A stretch of DNA of 64,000 nucleotides from Mycolicibacterium mageritense. GTDB lineage: Bacteria > Actinomycetota > Actinomycetes > Mycobacteriales > Mycobacteriaceae. The notes beneath the pieces were generated by a model. It worked only from the letters and a program-made list of their open reading frames with translations, ran no database searches and had not been told where the DNA came from. The DNA is taken from positions 6,138,001 through 6,202,000 of the forward strand of contig NZ_AP022567.1 in the NCBI RefSeq assembly GCF_010727475.1. The letters are read 5' to 3'. The position numbers were made by a program, and so were the translations under genes. Within the stretch, counting starts at the first letter, position 1, and every line of letters begins with the position of its first letter. This document shows positions 1 through 8,607 of the stretch, piece by piece.

Positions 1-2
1 GG

Positions 3-2036
3 ACGCAGGCGCCGTCGGGCGCCGGGTACGCGCTGGCCGACCGTCGCGTCGTCGCGCACGCCGTCCCCGAACTCTACGAACGCATCGGCCCGCGGCCGGC
101 GTCCCCGTGGGCGCAGGCGCTGCGGTTGGCGCTGATCGGCGCCGCGCCCGAAGCGGCCGAGGAACCCGTCGTCGTGGTGCTCAGCCCGGGCATCCACTCC
201 GAAACAGCGTTCGATCAGGCCTATCTGGCGAGTGTGCTGGGTTTCCCGCTGGTCGAGAGCACCGATCTGGTGGTGCGCGACGGCAAGCTGTGGATGCGCT
301 CGCTCGGCACGCTCAAGCGCGTCGACGTGGTGCTGCGCCGCGTCGACGCCGAATACGCCGACCCCCTTGATCTTCGGCCGGATTCCCGGCTGGGCGTCGT
401 CGGACTGGTCGAGGTGCTGCGGCGCGGCGCGGTGACCGTGGTCAACACCCTGGGCAGCGGCGTGCTGGAAAGTGCTGGGCTGCTGCGGTTTCTGCCCGAG
501 CTCGCCGAACTGTTCCTCGACGAGGCCCCGCTGCTGCAGACCGCCCCGGTGTACTGGGGCGGCATCGACGTCGAACGTTCGCATCTGCTGACCAATTTGT
601 CGTCGCTGGTGATCCGGTCGGTGTGCGGCGGAGAACCTGTGGTCGGGCCGACTTTGTCTGCGGCGCAACGCAACGCGATGGCCGCCCGCATCGAAGCCAC
701 CCCCTGGCAGTGGGTCGGCCAGGAGGTGCCGCAGTTCTCGACCGCGCCGAGCGACTACCGGTCCGGTGGGCTGTCGGCAGGCAGCGTCGGCATGCGGCTG
801 TTCACCGTCGCCCAAAGCGGTGGCTATGCCCCGATGATCGGTGGCCTGGGCTACCTGATGGCGCCCGGCCACGCCGCCTACCGATTGAACACCGTTGCCG
901 CAAAGGACGTCTGGGTGCGGACCTCGACCCGTGTGACGGCCGAACGCACGGCGCCGGTCGAGCCGGCCGCTCCGGTGATGACACCCAGCCCCACCCGCGC
1001 GGTCAGCTCACCGCGCGTGTTGTCGGACCTGTTCTGGATGGGCCGCTACGCCGAACGTGCCGAGGGCATGGCGCGACTGCTCACGGTCACGCGCGAGCGC
1101 TACCACGAATACCGTTACCGGCAGCAGTCGCAGGAAAGCCAGTGTGTTCCCGTGCTGCTGGCTGCCATCGGCGCCATCACCGGCACCGACACCGGATCCG
1201 GCGGTGACGATCACGAGACCATCGCCATCGCACCCACCACGCTGTGGTCGGTGACCGCGGACCGGCACCGGCCCGGTTCGCTGGCCCAATCCGTCGAACG
1301 CCTCGGCTTCGCGGCCCGCTCGGTACGTGACCAGATGTCCAACGACACCTGGATGGTGCTGGCCGGGGTCGAACGCGCCGTGCTGCGCGCGTCGGTGTCC
1401 CCACCCGACTCGCAGACCGCGGGGGAGGCGTATCTCGCTGCGGCACACAGTCAGACGCTGGCCGGGATGCTGGCGTTGTCGGGTGTCGCGGCCGAGTCGA
1501 TGGTGCAGGACGTCGGGTGGACCATGATGGACATCGGCAAGCGCATCGAGCGCGGTCTCGGGCTGACCGCGCTGCTGCGGGCGACGCTCACCGCGGTGCG
1601 GGGCGCCGCTGCCGAACGCACGGTCACCGAGTCGGTGCTGGTGGCCTGCGAATCGTCGGTGATCTACCGGCGGCGCAATCCGGGACGGGTCAGCGTCGCC
1701 GCCGTGGCAGAGCTGGTGCTGTTCGATGCCGAGAATCCCAGGTCGCTGAGTTACCAACTGGACCGGCTCCGAGCCGGACTGAAAGCGCTGCCGGGCGCAT
1801 CGGGTTCGTCGCGGCCGGAACGCATGGCCGACGAGATCGCCACCCGGCTGCGGCGCGTCGACCCCGCAGACCTCGAGGACGTCACCGACGGGGTGCGCAT
1901 CGAACTGGACGATCTGCTGGAGCGCGTGCACAGCGGATTGCGTGAGCTTTCCGGTGCGATCACGGCCGCACAGCTGTCGCTGCCGGGCGGCATGCAACCG
2001 CTGTGGGGCCCTGACGAGCGGCGGTTGGTGCCGTGA
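3..2036 (+). CDS. Circularly permuted ATP-grasp / alpha-E fusion protein (5' truncated by window edge)
   Basis: The frame is open from the first bases of the window, so the N-terminus lies outside; 677 residues are visible. The visible start (GAGYAL, then VVxHAVPELYERIGPRP) is typical of circularly permuted ATP-grasp proteins (DUF404/407 type). The second half, from FWMGRYAERAEGMARLL (about residue 345), is a typical alpha-E domain (DUF403). M. tuberculosis Rv2567 has the same fusion. Such proteins sit next to transglutaminase-like genes, as here: the next gene begins in the stop codon (GTGA overlap), implying translational coupling. Family knowledge suggests ATP-dependent peptide-bond formation or modification; the substrate is unknown. 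Confidence 0.88.
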   Translation, partial: TQAPSGAGYALADRRVVAHAVPELYERIGPRPASPWAQALRLALIGAAPEAAEEPVVVVLSPGIHSETAFDQAYLASVLGFPLVESTDLVVRDGKLWMRSLGTLKRVDVVLRRVDAEYADPLDLRPDSRLGVVGLVEVLRRGAVTVVNTLGSGVLESAGLLRFLPELAELFLDEAPLLQTAPVYWGGIDVERSHLLTNLSSLVIRSVCGGEPVVGPTLSAAQRNAMAARIEATPWQWVGQEVPQFSTAPSDYRSGGLSAGSVGMRLFTVAQSGGYAPMIGGLGYLMAPGHAAYRLNTVAAKDVWVRTSTRVTAERTAPVEPAAPVMTPSPTRAVSSPRVLSDLFWMGRYAERAEGMARLLTVTRERYHEYRYRQQSQESQCVPVLLAAIGAITGTDTGSGGDDHETIAIAPTTLWSVTADRHRPGSLAQSVERLGFAARSVRDQMSNDTWMVLAGVERAVLRASVSPPDSQTAGEAYLAAAHSQTLAGMLALSGVAAESMVQDVGWTMMDIGKRIERGLGLTALLRATLTAVRGAAAERTVTESVLVACESSVIYRRRNPGRVSVAAVAELVLFDAENPRSLSYQLDRLRAGLKALPGASGSSRPERMADEIATRLRRVDPADLEDVTDGVRIELDDLLERVHSGLRELSGAITAAQLSLPGGMQPLWGPDERRLVP

Positions 2037-2950
2037 CCGGGCTCGACACGCGGCGCTACGCGATCACCCACCGCACCGTTTACCGGTACTCCGACGACGT
2101 GACCAGCTCCTACGGTCGTGGCTTTCTGACCCCGCGTGACCTGCCGTGGCAACGCTGTGTGAGCCACGAGTTGGTGATCGACCCCGAGGCCGCCGACAGC
2201 TCCACGAGCCGCGACGCCTACGGCAACGTCAGCTCGTACTTCCACGTCACCGAACGCCACCGCACATTGAGCATCACGAGCCGTTCGGTGGTCGAGGTCG
2301 ACCCGCCGGCACCCGACCACTACAGCGGCGGTTCGGCGAAGGCGCCGTGGGAGATCGCGCGGCCCGTGGGCGTCGACGGCGCGCTGGCCACCGAGTTCAC
2401 GCTGGATCTGCAACCTCAGGAGATCACCGACGCAGTGCGGGAGTACGCCGCACCCAGTTTCGTGCCGGGCCGGCCCTTGATCGAGGTGCTGCGCGACCTG
2501 ACGTCGCGGATCTACACCGACTTCACCTACCGGTCCGGGTCGACCACGGTGTCCACGCGCGTGGCCGAGGTGCTGCAGGCCCGCGAAGGCGTGTGCCAGG
2601 ATTTCGCGCGGCTCGCGATCGCCTGTCTGCGAGCCAACGGTCTTGCCGCCAGCTATGTTTCGGGCTACCTCGCGACCGATCCACCGCCCGGCAAGGAGCG
2701 CATGATCGGGGTCGACGCGACCCACGCCTGGGCGTCGGTGTGGACCCCGCAGAACGTCTGGCTGGGGCTGGACCCCACCAACGACCAGATGGTCGACGAG
2801 CGCTACATCGTGGCCGGGTTCGGCCGGGACTACGCCGACGTGCCGCCGCTGCGCGGCATCATCTACACCGACTCGGACAGTAGTGTGATCGAGGTGTCGG
2901 TCGACGTTGCTCCGGTTGACGCAACATTTCTACGCCGAGCAGACGCCTAG
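2033..2950 (+). CDS. Transglutaminase-like cysteine peptidase family protein
   Basis: 305 residues with the N-terminal beta domain typical of bacterial transglutaminase-like proteins (YAITHRTVYRYSDDV at the start) and the papain-like core. The catalytic triad is visible: Cys188 in EGVCQDFARL, His231 in DATHAWASV and Asp247 in LDPTNDQ. The GTG start overlaps the upstream stop by four bases. Probable counterpart of Rv2569c. It likely acts as a protease or amide-modifying enzyme with the upstream ATP-grasp/alpha-E protein; the target is unknown. Its last codons form the left arm of an inverted repeat (2936-2993). Confidence 0.88.
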   Translation: MTGLDTRRYAITHRTVYRYSDDVTSSYGRGFLTPRDLPWQRCVSHELVIDPEAADSSTSRDAYGNVSSYFHVTERHRTLSITSRSVVEVDPPAPDHYSGGSAKAPWEIARPVGVDGALATEFTLDLQPQEITDAVREYAAPSFVPGRPLIEVLRDLTSRIYTDFTYRSGSTTVSTRVAEVLQAREGVCQDFARLAIACLRANGLAASYVSGYLATDPPPGKERMIGVDATHAWASVWTPQNVWLGLDPTNDQMVDERYIVAGFGRDYADVPPLRGIIYTDSDSSVIEVSVDVAPVDATFLRRADA

Positions 2951-2993
2951 GTACCCGACACGCCGAGGTTTCGGGTACCCACGCGTCTGCTCG
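2936..2993. terminator. Two-step inverted repeat, terminator-like
   Basis: Outer arms CGAGCAGACGC (2936-2946) and GCGTCTGCTCG (2983-2993) are perfect complements. Inside them GGTACCCGA (2950-2958) pairs with TCGGGTACC (2971-2979). The left arm includes the last codons and stop of the transglutaminase gene. There is no T-tract. The same outer arms recur downstream of metK at 56243-56300, so this is a repeat family as well as a possible terminator. Confidence 0.6.
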
Positions 2994-3015
2994 CGCAAAG
3001 GAGGGGGAGTGCTTC

Positions 3016-4044
3016 ATGCGTGACTTCAACTGCCCGACGTGCGGGCAGCGGCTGGCGTTCGAGAACTCGCTGTGCCTGTCGTGCGGCAGTGCGCTGGGGT
3101 TCTCGCTCGACGACATGGCGCTGCTGGTCATCACCGAGGCCGACGAGAGCGGGCACGCCGGGGCGGTCGACGAGGACAAATATCAGCTGTGTGCGAACAT
3201 GCATGTGGCCCAATGCAATTGGCTGGTCCGCATCGGCGGGGATCAGCTGTGTGCGTCGTGTGCCCTGACCCGGACCAGGCCGGCGGACACCGACACCTCG
3301 GCGCTGGCGGCCTTCGGTGAAGCCGAGATGGCCAAGAGGCGCCTGATCGCCGAACTGCACGAGCTCGGACTGCCGATCGTCAGCCGCAGCGAGGATCCGC
3401 AGTTCGGGCTCGCGTTCGACCTGCTGTCCAGCGAGTTCGAGCAGGTGATGACCGGTCACCAGAACGGGGTGATCACGATCGATCTCGCGGAAGGCGACGA
3501 TGTGCACCGCGAGCAGTTGCGCATCGCGATGGACGAGCCTTACCGCACCTTGCTCGGCCACTTCCGACACGAGATCGGGCACTACTACTTCTACCGGCTG
3601 ATCGCGCCGTCGGAGCCCTATTCCGAACAGTTCGCCGAACTGTTCGGTGATCCCGACGCCGACTACCAGGCCGCCCTGGACCGCCATTACGAAGAGGGCG
3701 CGCCGGACGGCTGGGAGGACACGTACGTCTCGTCCTACGCGACCATGCATCCAGCCGAGGACTGGGCCGAGACGTTCGCGCACTACCTGCACATCAGGGA
3801 CACGCTCGACACGGCCGCGGCATTCGGGTTCGCCCCGGCTGGCGCGACGTTCGACCGAAAGGTGCTGGGCCCGAGTGGTTTCGACACCATCATCGAGATG
3901 TGGCTGCCGTTGTCGTGGGCGCTCAACATGGTCAACCGCTCGATGGGGCATGCTGACCTCTACCCGTTCGTACTGCCGCCGGCGGTCCTGGAGAAGATGC
4001 GCTTCGTGCACACCGTGATCGACGAGACCACCGCCGCGCGCTAG
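3016..4044 (+). CDS. Putative zinc-binding metallopeptidase with N-terminal zinc ribbon
   Basis: 342 residues. An N-terminal zinc ribbon (CPTCG ... CLSCG, residues about 5-25, with further Cys pairs to about residue 80) is followed by a gluzincin signature H185-E-I-G-H189 in FRHEIGHYYF; DWAETFAHYLH near residue 255 probably supplies the third ligand and supporting residues. This matches the DUF2248/zinc-peptidase family, and Rv2568c is probably the counterpart. A strong Shine-Dalgarno AAAGGAGGGGG ends about nine bases before the ATG. The 3' end overlaps the convergent TetR gene by four bases. The substrate is not known. Confidence 0.85.
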   Translation: MRDFNCPTCGQRLAFENSLCLSCGSALGFSLDDMALLVITEADESGHAGAVDEDKYQLCANMHVAQCNWLVRIGGDQLCASCALTRTRPADTDTSALAAFGEAEMAKRRLIAELHELGLPIVSRSEDPQFGLAFDLLSSEFEQVMTGHQNGVITIDLAEGDDVHREQLRIAMDEPYRTLLGHFRHEIGHYYFYRLIAPSEPYSEQFAELFGDPDADYQAALDRHYEEGAPDGWEDTYVSSYATMHPAEDWAETFAHYLHIRDTLDTAAAFGFAPAGATFDRKVLGPSGFDTIIEMWLPLSWALNMVNRSMGHADLYPFVLPPAVLEKMRFVHTVIDETTAAR

Positions 4045-4631
4045 TCGAGGACGGCGTGGGCCAGCCGCGACAGCCCGCGCGTGATCTGCTCGACACTCAG
4101 GCCACGCGCACGCTGGTGGGCGAAGTTCTCCGCCGCCAGTGGTGCCAGCAACACGTCGACCAGTGAATCCGGTTCGGTCACAGCCGCATCCACCAACAGT
4201 GCGCGCACGTGTGCGGCCCAGAAGCCGTAGGCCCCGGTGGTGAACCGGGCGCCGCCGGTTTCGGCGCCGAGCGCGAGATCGGCGTGGGTGTCCAGCAGCT
4301 CGACCATGGCCGAATAGAAGGCGGCGAGCCGCTCGGCCGGCGCCGCACCCGGGCCAAGGGGTGGCTCGCCCGAGAGAAGCTGTTGTTGCAGAGCGCGCTC
4401 GTGCTCGTCGAGCAGAGCCAGGGCGATGGCCGCGGTGCTGGGATAACGCCGGTAGAGCGTGCCGCGCCCGACGCCTGCCGCGGTGGCGATGTGATCCATG
4501 GTGACCGTGCGTGGATCGCGGCTGGCGAACACCGTGGCCGCCGCGGCAAGGATCTTTGCGCGGTTGCGCGCCGCGTCGGCCCGTTCGGTGCCGGTGTGGT
4601 CGGTGGCCAGCAGCTGCGCCCCGATGTCCAT
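4041..4631 (-). CDS. TetR/AcrR family transcriptional regulator
   Basis: 196 residues from the ATG at 4631; an upstream in-frame ATG at 4694 would read through the operator region and is less likely. The N-terminal HTH is clear: RAKILAAAATVFA, then MDHIATAAGVGRGTLYRRYPS. The rest is a helical ligand-binding domain. It is divergent from an azoreductase-SMR operon and separated by two GGAC-N5-GTCC palindromes, so it probably represses that operon and itself. The inducer is unknown, possibly a cationic or quinone-like toxicant. Confidence 0.88.
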   Translation of the reverse strand: MDIGAQLLATDHTGTERADAARNRAKILAAAATVFASRDPRTVTMDHIATAAGVGRGTLYRRYPSTAAIALALLDEHERALQQQLLSGEPPLGPGAAPAERLAAFYSAMVELLDTHADLALGAETGGARFTTGAYGFWAAHVRALLVDAAVTEPDSLVDVLLAPLAAENFAHQRARGLSVEQITRGLSRLAHAVLD

Positions 4632-4661
4632 ACGAGCACTGTAGACCATCCCCGGAATAAC

Positions 4662-4710
4662 TGGACGATTTGTCCGGTTAGGCTGGAGGTCCAACCGGAC
4701 GCAATGTCCA
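4662..4710. promoter_or_regulatory. Double palindromic operator between TetR and azoreductase genes
   Basis: Two GGAC-N5-GTCC palindromes lie at about 4663-4675 and 4697-4709. They are arranged as an inverted pair: TGGACGATTTGTCCGGTT (4662-4679) matches the complement of AACCGGACGCAATGTCCA (4693-4710) at 14 of 18 positions. They sit between divergent starts at 4631 and 4730, as expected for TetR dimers covering both promoters. The binding is inferred. Confidence 0.65.
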
Positions 4711-4729
4711 CTTACCCCCGGAGGTTGAC

Positions 4730-5383
4730 GTGCCCACCCTGCTCCACATCGATTCGAGCGCCCGCAGTCGTTCCATCAGTCGCCAGGTCGGCGCCGAGTT
4801 CGCCAAGGCGTGGCGGGCCGCACGGCCCGACGGCCGCTACGTGTACCGAGACGTGACGACCGATCCCGTCCCGTTCATCGGCGAGGGCTGGACCCAGCTG
4901 TGCGACGCCGTGCTGGCTGCCGGCAGCACCGACCTCGACCGGCTCGCAGCCGTGGCGCGCACTCCCGAGCAGGCCGCCGCGTGGGCCGTCGTGCAACCGT
5001 TGCTGGACGAGTTGCGCTCGGCCGACATCGTGCTGATCGCCACCCCGATGTACAACTATTCGATACCGGCGGCGCTCAAGGCCTGGCTGGACCAGGTCAC
5101 CTTCCCGCGAATGTCCTTGGCACCCAGACGCTTCGTGGTCGCGACTGCCCGCGGTGGCGCGTACTCACCCGGCTCGCCGAAAGCCGCATTCGACTACCAG
5201 GAACGGTTTCTGCGGGACTTCTTCGCGGGCCACTACGCCGTCACCGACACCGTGTTCATCAACGCCGAAATGGCCAACGCACGGCTGGATCCCGCGCTCG
5301 CCGAGTTCCGGGACATCCACGAGCACTCGCTGGCGCAGGCGCTGAATACCGCTCGTACCCTCGCCGTGGAATACGCGAAATGA
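4730..5383 (+). CDS. FMN-dependent NADH-azoreductase family flavoprotein
   Basis: 217 residues, the usual AzoR/AcpD length. It opens with LLHIDSSARSRSISRQ, the flavodoxin-like FMN phosphate loop, and has TPMYNYSIPAALKAWLDQV (about residue 105), the family's flavin-contact motif. The family reduces quinones and azo compounds with NAD(P)H. GTG start with CCGGAGG six bases upstream. The stop overlaps the next start (ATGA), so it is coupled to the SMR exporter. With the divergent TetR this looks like an inducible detoxification unit for quinones, azo dyes or cationic biocides. Confidence 0.86.
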   Translation: MPTLLHIDSSARSRSISRQVGAEFAKAWRAARPDGRYVYRDVTTDPVPFIGEGWTQLCDAVLAAGSTDLDRLAAVARTPEQAAAWAVVQPLLDELRSADIVLIATPMYNYSIPAALKAWLDQVTFPRMSLAPRRFVVATARGGAYSPGSPKAAFDYQERFLRDFFAGHYAVTDTVFINAEMANARLDPALAEFRDIHEHSLAQALNTARTLAVEYAK

Positions 5384-5700
5384 GCTGGCTGATATTGGGT
5401 TTGGCGGGTCTGGTCGAAATCGCCTGGTCGCAGAGCATCAAGCCGACCGACGGATTCACGCGGCCGCTGCCCACCGTGATCTGCGTGGCTGTCGGGGCCC
5501 TCTCGGTGTACCTGCTGGCGCTGGCCATGCGCGGTCTTCCGGTCGGGACCGCGTATGCGGTCTTCACGGGCATCGGTGCGGTCGGGGCCATCGCGCTTGG
5601 CGTTGCGGTGCACAAGGATCCGCTCAGCGCGGGCCGAGCACTCGCCCTGTCGATGATCGTGGGAGGAATCGTGCTGGCCCGGTTCACGAATCCGGAGTGA
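5380..5700 (+). CDS. Small multidrug resistance (SMR) family transporter, SugE/Gdx-like
   Basis: 106 residues with four hydrophobic segments, the SMR length. The membrane-embedded glutamate lies in GLVEIAWSQSIK (residue about 12), and KPTDGFTRPLP after it resembles the SugE/guanidinium-exporter branch rather than EmrE. It functions as a dual-topology dimer exchanging cationic substrate for protons. It overlaps the azoreductase gene by four bases and its 3' end overlaps the convergent gene at 5684-6280 by 17 bases. I saw no guanidine riboswitch upstream; control is more likely through the TetR repressor. Confidence 0.85.
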   Translation: MSWLILGLAGLVEIAWSQSIKPTDGFTRPLPTVICVAVGALSVYLLALAMRGLPVGTAYAVFTGIGAVGAIALGVAVHKDPLSAGRALALSMIVGGIVLARFTNPE

Positions 5701-6280
5701 TCTCGGTGGCCGCCAGGTACGCCCGGCCGCGTGGGGCGAGCCGGTAGCCGACGTCGAGGCTGATGGTCAGCCCCAGACCCTTGAGTTGGCGCACCCGGCG
5801 CTTGAACCGGGGAACCTCGAGGCCGACGCGCGCTGCCAGATCGGGCGCGCGGACGGCCTCGTTGGCCGCGATCAGCTCCAGGTACCGACGCGTCCACGGT
5901 TCGGTGGCCGCGTCCCAGCGCGCCAGCCGGGTGGCGATCGCCGTGATGTCGGCGTCGGTGAGCCGGTCATCCGCGGCGAGTTCGGGCCGCTCGTCCGGTC
6001 CCAGATAGGACACCCCGATCAGGTACGTGTGGGCGGCAGGCCTGCGATCGAGCTGGGCCTGCGCCGTCGCCGCGTCCGGATACCCGGCCGCGCGGGCCTG
6101 CGCGGCGGTCACGCGGTAATCGCCCGGTTGTTCGGTGACCGACTCGACGCGGATCGTCCCGGCCTGCGTGCGCTGCGTGCCACCCGGCTTGGCCCGGGGC
6201 TTGTCCCAGCGGCGCAGCACCAACGTGACGGTTCCGGCGGCGATGCCGTCCGCAGTGGGCCGATCTAACAGCACGGTCAC
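5684..6280 (-). CDS. ASCH/PUA-like domain protein with C-terminal winged-helix-like region
   Basis: 198 residues. The N-terminal part (VTLVLRRWDKPRAKPGG, then RTQAGTIRVESVTEQ) has the pattern of ASCH/PUA-like domains, which bind RNA or modified nucleotides. The C-terminal part (about 120-190) reads like a winged helix: ANEAVRAPDLAARVGLEVPRF followed by KRRVRQLKGLGLTIS. No catalytic motif is obvious. It lies back to back with the DUF3097 gene, their starts 52 bases apart. Function is unknown; a nucleic-acid-binding regulator is an inference. Confidence 0.7.
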   Translation of the reverse strand: MTVLLDRPTADGIAAGTVTLVLRRWDKPRAKPGGTQRTQAGTIRVESVTEQPGDYRVTAAQARAAGYPDAATAQAQLDRRPAAHTYLIGVSYLGPDERPELAADDRLTDADITAIATRLARWDAATEPWTRRYLELIAANEAVRAPDLAARVGLEVPRFKRRVRQLKGLGLTISLDVGYRLAPRGRAYLAATEITPDS

Positions 6281-6332
6281 GATGGTATGTCGCAGCCGCG
6301 TGGTCGCCCTGGACGTTCCTAGGATCGCCCGC

Positions 6333-7166
6333 GTGACTGATCGCTACGGCTCGGACGTGTTGGCCCGAAACCCGCACACTCCGAAGATGACCCGTTCGAA
6401 AGACCAGGCAGCGGAGAAGGGTCTGGTGGTCGAGGACGCGCAGAGCGGCTACGTCGGCGCGGTGGTGCGCATCGAGGGCGGCCGCGTCGAACTCGAAGAC
6501 CGCAAGGGCAAGGTCCGCGCCTTCCCGATGGGGCCGGGCTTCCTGATCGACGGCAAACCGGTCCGCCTCGTCGCACCCAAACGGAACGCGGCGCCGGCAC
6601 GTACCGCGTCGGGGTCGGTGGCGGTGCCGGGCGCCAAGGCCAGGGTGGCCCTGGCCAGCCGCATCTACGTCGAGGGTCGCCACGATGCCGAACTGGTCGA
6701 ACAGGTGTGGGGCGCCGACCTGCGGATCGAAGGCGTCGTCGTGGAGTACCTCGGCGGCGTCGACGACCTCGCCGGCATCGTCGAGGAGTTCGACCCGGGT
6801 CCGGGCCGTCGGTTGGGCGTGCTGGTCGACCACCTGGTGACGGGGTCGAAGGAAGCGCGCATCGCCGACGCGGTGCGCCGCGGGCCGGGTGGCGAGCACA
6901 CGCTCGTGGTCGGCCACCCGTTCATCGACATCTGGCAGGCCGTCAAACCGGCCAGGCTGGGCATGGCGGAATGGCCGGCCATCCCACGCGGCACCGACTG
7001 GAAACACGGCATCTGCGCCGCGCTGGGCTGGCCGCACCGCGACCAGGCGGACATCGCGCGGGCCTGGCAGCGCATCCGCGGCCAGGTTCGCGACTGGAAC
7101 GATCTGGAACCCGCGCTGATCGGCCGGGTCGAGGAGCTGATCGATTTCGTGACCGCGCCGGGCTGA
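6333..7166 (+). CDS. DUF3097 family protein, possibly TOPRIM-like
   Basis: 277 residues from the GTG at 6333. The sequence matches the actinobacterial DUF3097 family as I know it. The middle contains IYVEGRHDAELVEQVWG (about residue 110) and RRLGVLVDHLVTGSKEARI (about residue 160). A Glu in a VEG motif followed by an Asp-containing strand resembles a TOPRIM fold, so metal-dependent nucleic-acid chemistry is possible, but this is my inference. It lies 30 bases upstream of rarA on the same strand, which would suit a DNA-maintenance role. Confidence 0.75.
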   Translation: MTDRYGSDVLARNPHTPKMTRSKDQAAEKGLVVEDAQSGYVGAVVRIEGGRVELEDRKGKVRAFPMGPGFLIDGKPVRLVAPKRNAAPARTASGSVAVPGAKARVALASRIYVEGRHDAELVEQVWGADLRIEGVVVEYLGGVDDLAGIVEEFDPGPGRRLGVLVDHLVTGSKEARIADAVRRGPGGEHTLVVGHPFIDIWQAVKPARLGMAEWPAIPRGTDWKHGICAALGWPHRDQADIARAWQRIRGQVRDWNDLEPALIGRVEELIDFVTAPG

Positions 7167-7196
7167 CCCGTCGTGCGGGCGTGGTAAGCAGAAGAC

Positions 7197-8531
7197 GTGT
7201 CCGACAGTTTGTTCGACGTGCCCGGTGACCCGGCGCCGGGCGACCCCGGAGCCCTCGCCGCGCCCGGCACCGGCCCGCTGGCGGTGCGCATGCGCCCGGC
7301 GAGCCTGGACGAAGTGGTGGGCCAGCAGCATCTGCTCCAGGCCGGTTCGCCGCTGCGCCGGCTGGTCGAGGGGTCGGGCGCGGCGTCGGTGATCCTCTAC
7401 GGACCGCCCGGGACCGGCAAGACCACGCTGGCCTCGCTCATCTCGCAGGCCACGGGACGCCGGTTCGAAGCGCTCTCGGCGCTTTCGGCCGGCGTCAAAG
7501 AGGTGCGCGCGGTGATCGACAACGCGCGCCGCTCAGCCATCCACGGCGGCCAGACCGTGCTGTTCATCGACGAGGTGCACCGCTTCTCCAAGACCCAGCA
7601 GGACGCGTTGCTCGCCGCGGTCGAGAACCGGGTGGTGCTGCTGGTGGCCGCGACCACCGAGAACCCGTCGTTCTCGGTGGTGGCGCCGCTGCTGTCGCGG
7701 TCGCTGATCCTGCAGTTGCAGCCGTTGACCGCGCAGGACATCGAAACCGTGCTGCGCCGCGCGATGACCGATCCGCGCGGGCTGGGCGGTGCGGTCGAGG
7801 TCACCGACGACGCCGTCGATCTCCTGGTGCAGCTGTCGGCGGGTGATGCGCGCCGCGCGCTGACAGCGTTGGAGGTCGCGGCCGAGCCGGGCGAACGAGT
7901 CACGGTCGAGACCATCGAGCAGTCGCTCGACAAGGCAGCAGTGCGCTACGACCGCGACGGCGACCAGCACTACGACGTCGTCAGCGCCTTCATCAAATCG
8001 ATCCGCGGGTCGGACGTCGACGCGGCGCTGCACTACCTGGCCCGGATGCTGGTGGCGGGGGAGGATCCGCGGTTCGTCGCCCGCCGGCTCATGATCCTGG
8101 CCAGCGAGGACATCGGCATGGCCGACCCGACGGCGTTGCCGCTTGCGGTGGCCGCGGCCCAGACCGTGCAGTTGATCGGCATGCCCGAGGCGCAGCTGAC
8201 GCTGGCCCACGCGACCGTGCACCTGGCCACCGCGCCGAAGTCCAACGCCGTGACGACCGCACTGGGCGCGGCCATGGGGGATATCCGGGCGGGCAAGGCC
8301 GGCCTGGTGCCGCCGCATCTGCGCGACGGTCACTACTCGGGTGCGCAGAAACTCGGCAACGCCGTGGGCTACCGGTACTCCCATGATCATCCGGATGGGG
8401 TTGTGGCCCAACAGTATCCACCGGACGAGCTGGTAGGTGTCGACTACTACCAGCCGACCGCTCGCGGCGTGGAGCGCGAGATCTCCACCCGGCTCGACAA
8501 GCTGCGGGCCATCATCCGGCGCAAGCGCTGA
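7197..8531 (+). CDS. rarA: Replication-associated recombination protein A (AAA+ ATPase)
   Basis: 444 residues, the usual RarA/MgsA length, counterpart of Rv2559c. Walker A is GPPGTGKTTLA, Walker B is VLFIDEVHRF and sensor 1 is AATTENPSF. The C-terminal tetramerisation region has ASEDIGMADPTALPLAVAAA and HLRDGHYSGAQKLG, typical of RarA/WRNIP1. It acts at stalled replication forks with single-stranded DNA-binding protein. Start is GTG, the first codon of this frame after DUF3097. A strong promoter for the next genes begins eight bases after its stop. Confidence 0.95.
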   Translation: MSDSLFDVPGDPAPGDPGALAAPGTGPLAVRMRPASLDEVVGQQHLLQAGSPLRRLVEGSGAASVILYGPPGTGKTTLASLISQATGRRFEALSALSAGVKEVRAVIDNARRSAIHGGQTVLFIDEVHRFSKTQQDALLAAVENRVVLLVAATTENPSFSVVAPLLSRSLILQLQPLTAQDIETVLRRAMTDPRGLGGAVEVTDDAVDLLVQLSAGDARRALTALEVAAEPGERVTVETIEQSLDKAAVRYDRDGDQHYDVVSAFIKSIRGSDVDAALHYLARMLVAGEDPRFVARRLMILASEDIGMADPTALPLAVAAAQTVQLIGMPEAQLTLAHATVHLATAPKSNAVTTALGAAMGDIRAGKAGLVPPHLRDGHYSGAQKLGNAVGYRYSHDHPDGVVAQQYPPDELVGVDYYQPTARGVEREISTRLDKLRAIIRRKR

Positions 8532-8538
8532 CAACCCC

Positions 8539-8567
8539 TTGACACCCGCCGAACCGCCCTCTACCTT
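8539..8567 (+). promoter_or_regulatory. SigA-type promoter of the ArsR/AHSA1 operon
   Basis: TTGACA at 8539-8544, a 17-base spacer and TACCTT at 8562-8567 fit a housekeeping promoter well. Transcription would begin around 8574, inside the palindrome listed next. Confidence 0.75.
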
Positions 8568-8572
8568 TGTAG

Positions 8573-8588
8573 TCAATCAATTGGTTGA
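8573..8588. promoter_or_regulatory. Palindromic operator over the predicted transcription start
   Basis: TCAATCAATTGGTTGA is a 16-base palindrome with two mismatches, placed immediately after the -10 box. Further TTGATCAA and TTGACAATTGG elements follow to 8611. The position suits autorepression by the ArsR protein encoded just downstream. Confidence 0.6.
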
Positions 8589-8607
8589 TCAACAGAAAGA
8601 TTGACAA

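Noticed and set aside
5300..5400. Possible guanidine riboswitch before the SugE-like SMR gene
   Set aside because: The gene overlaps the azoreductase gene by four bases and no tandem ACGR hairpins or ykkC motif is seen; TetR control explains the unit.
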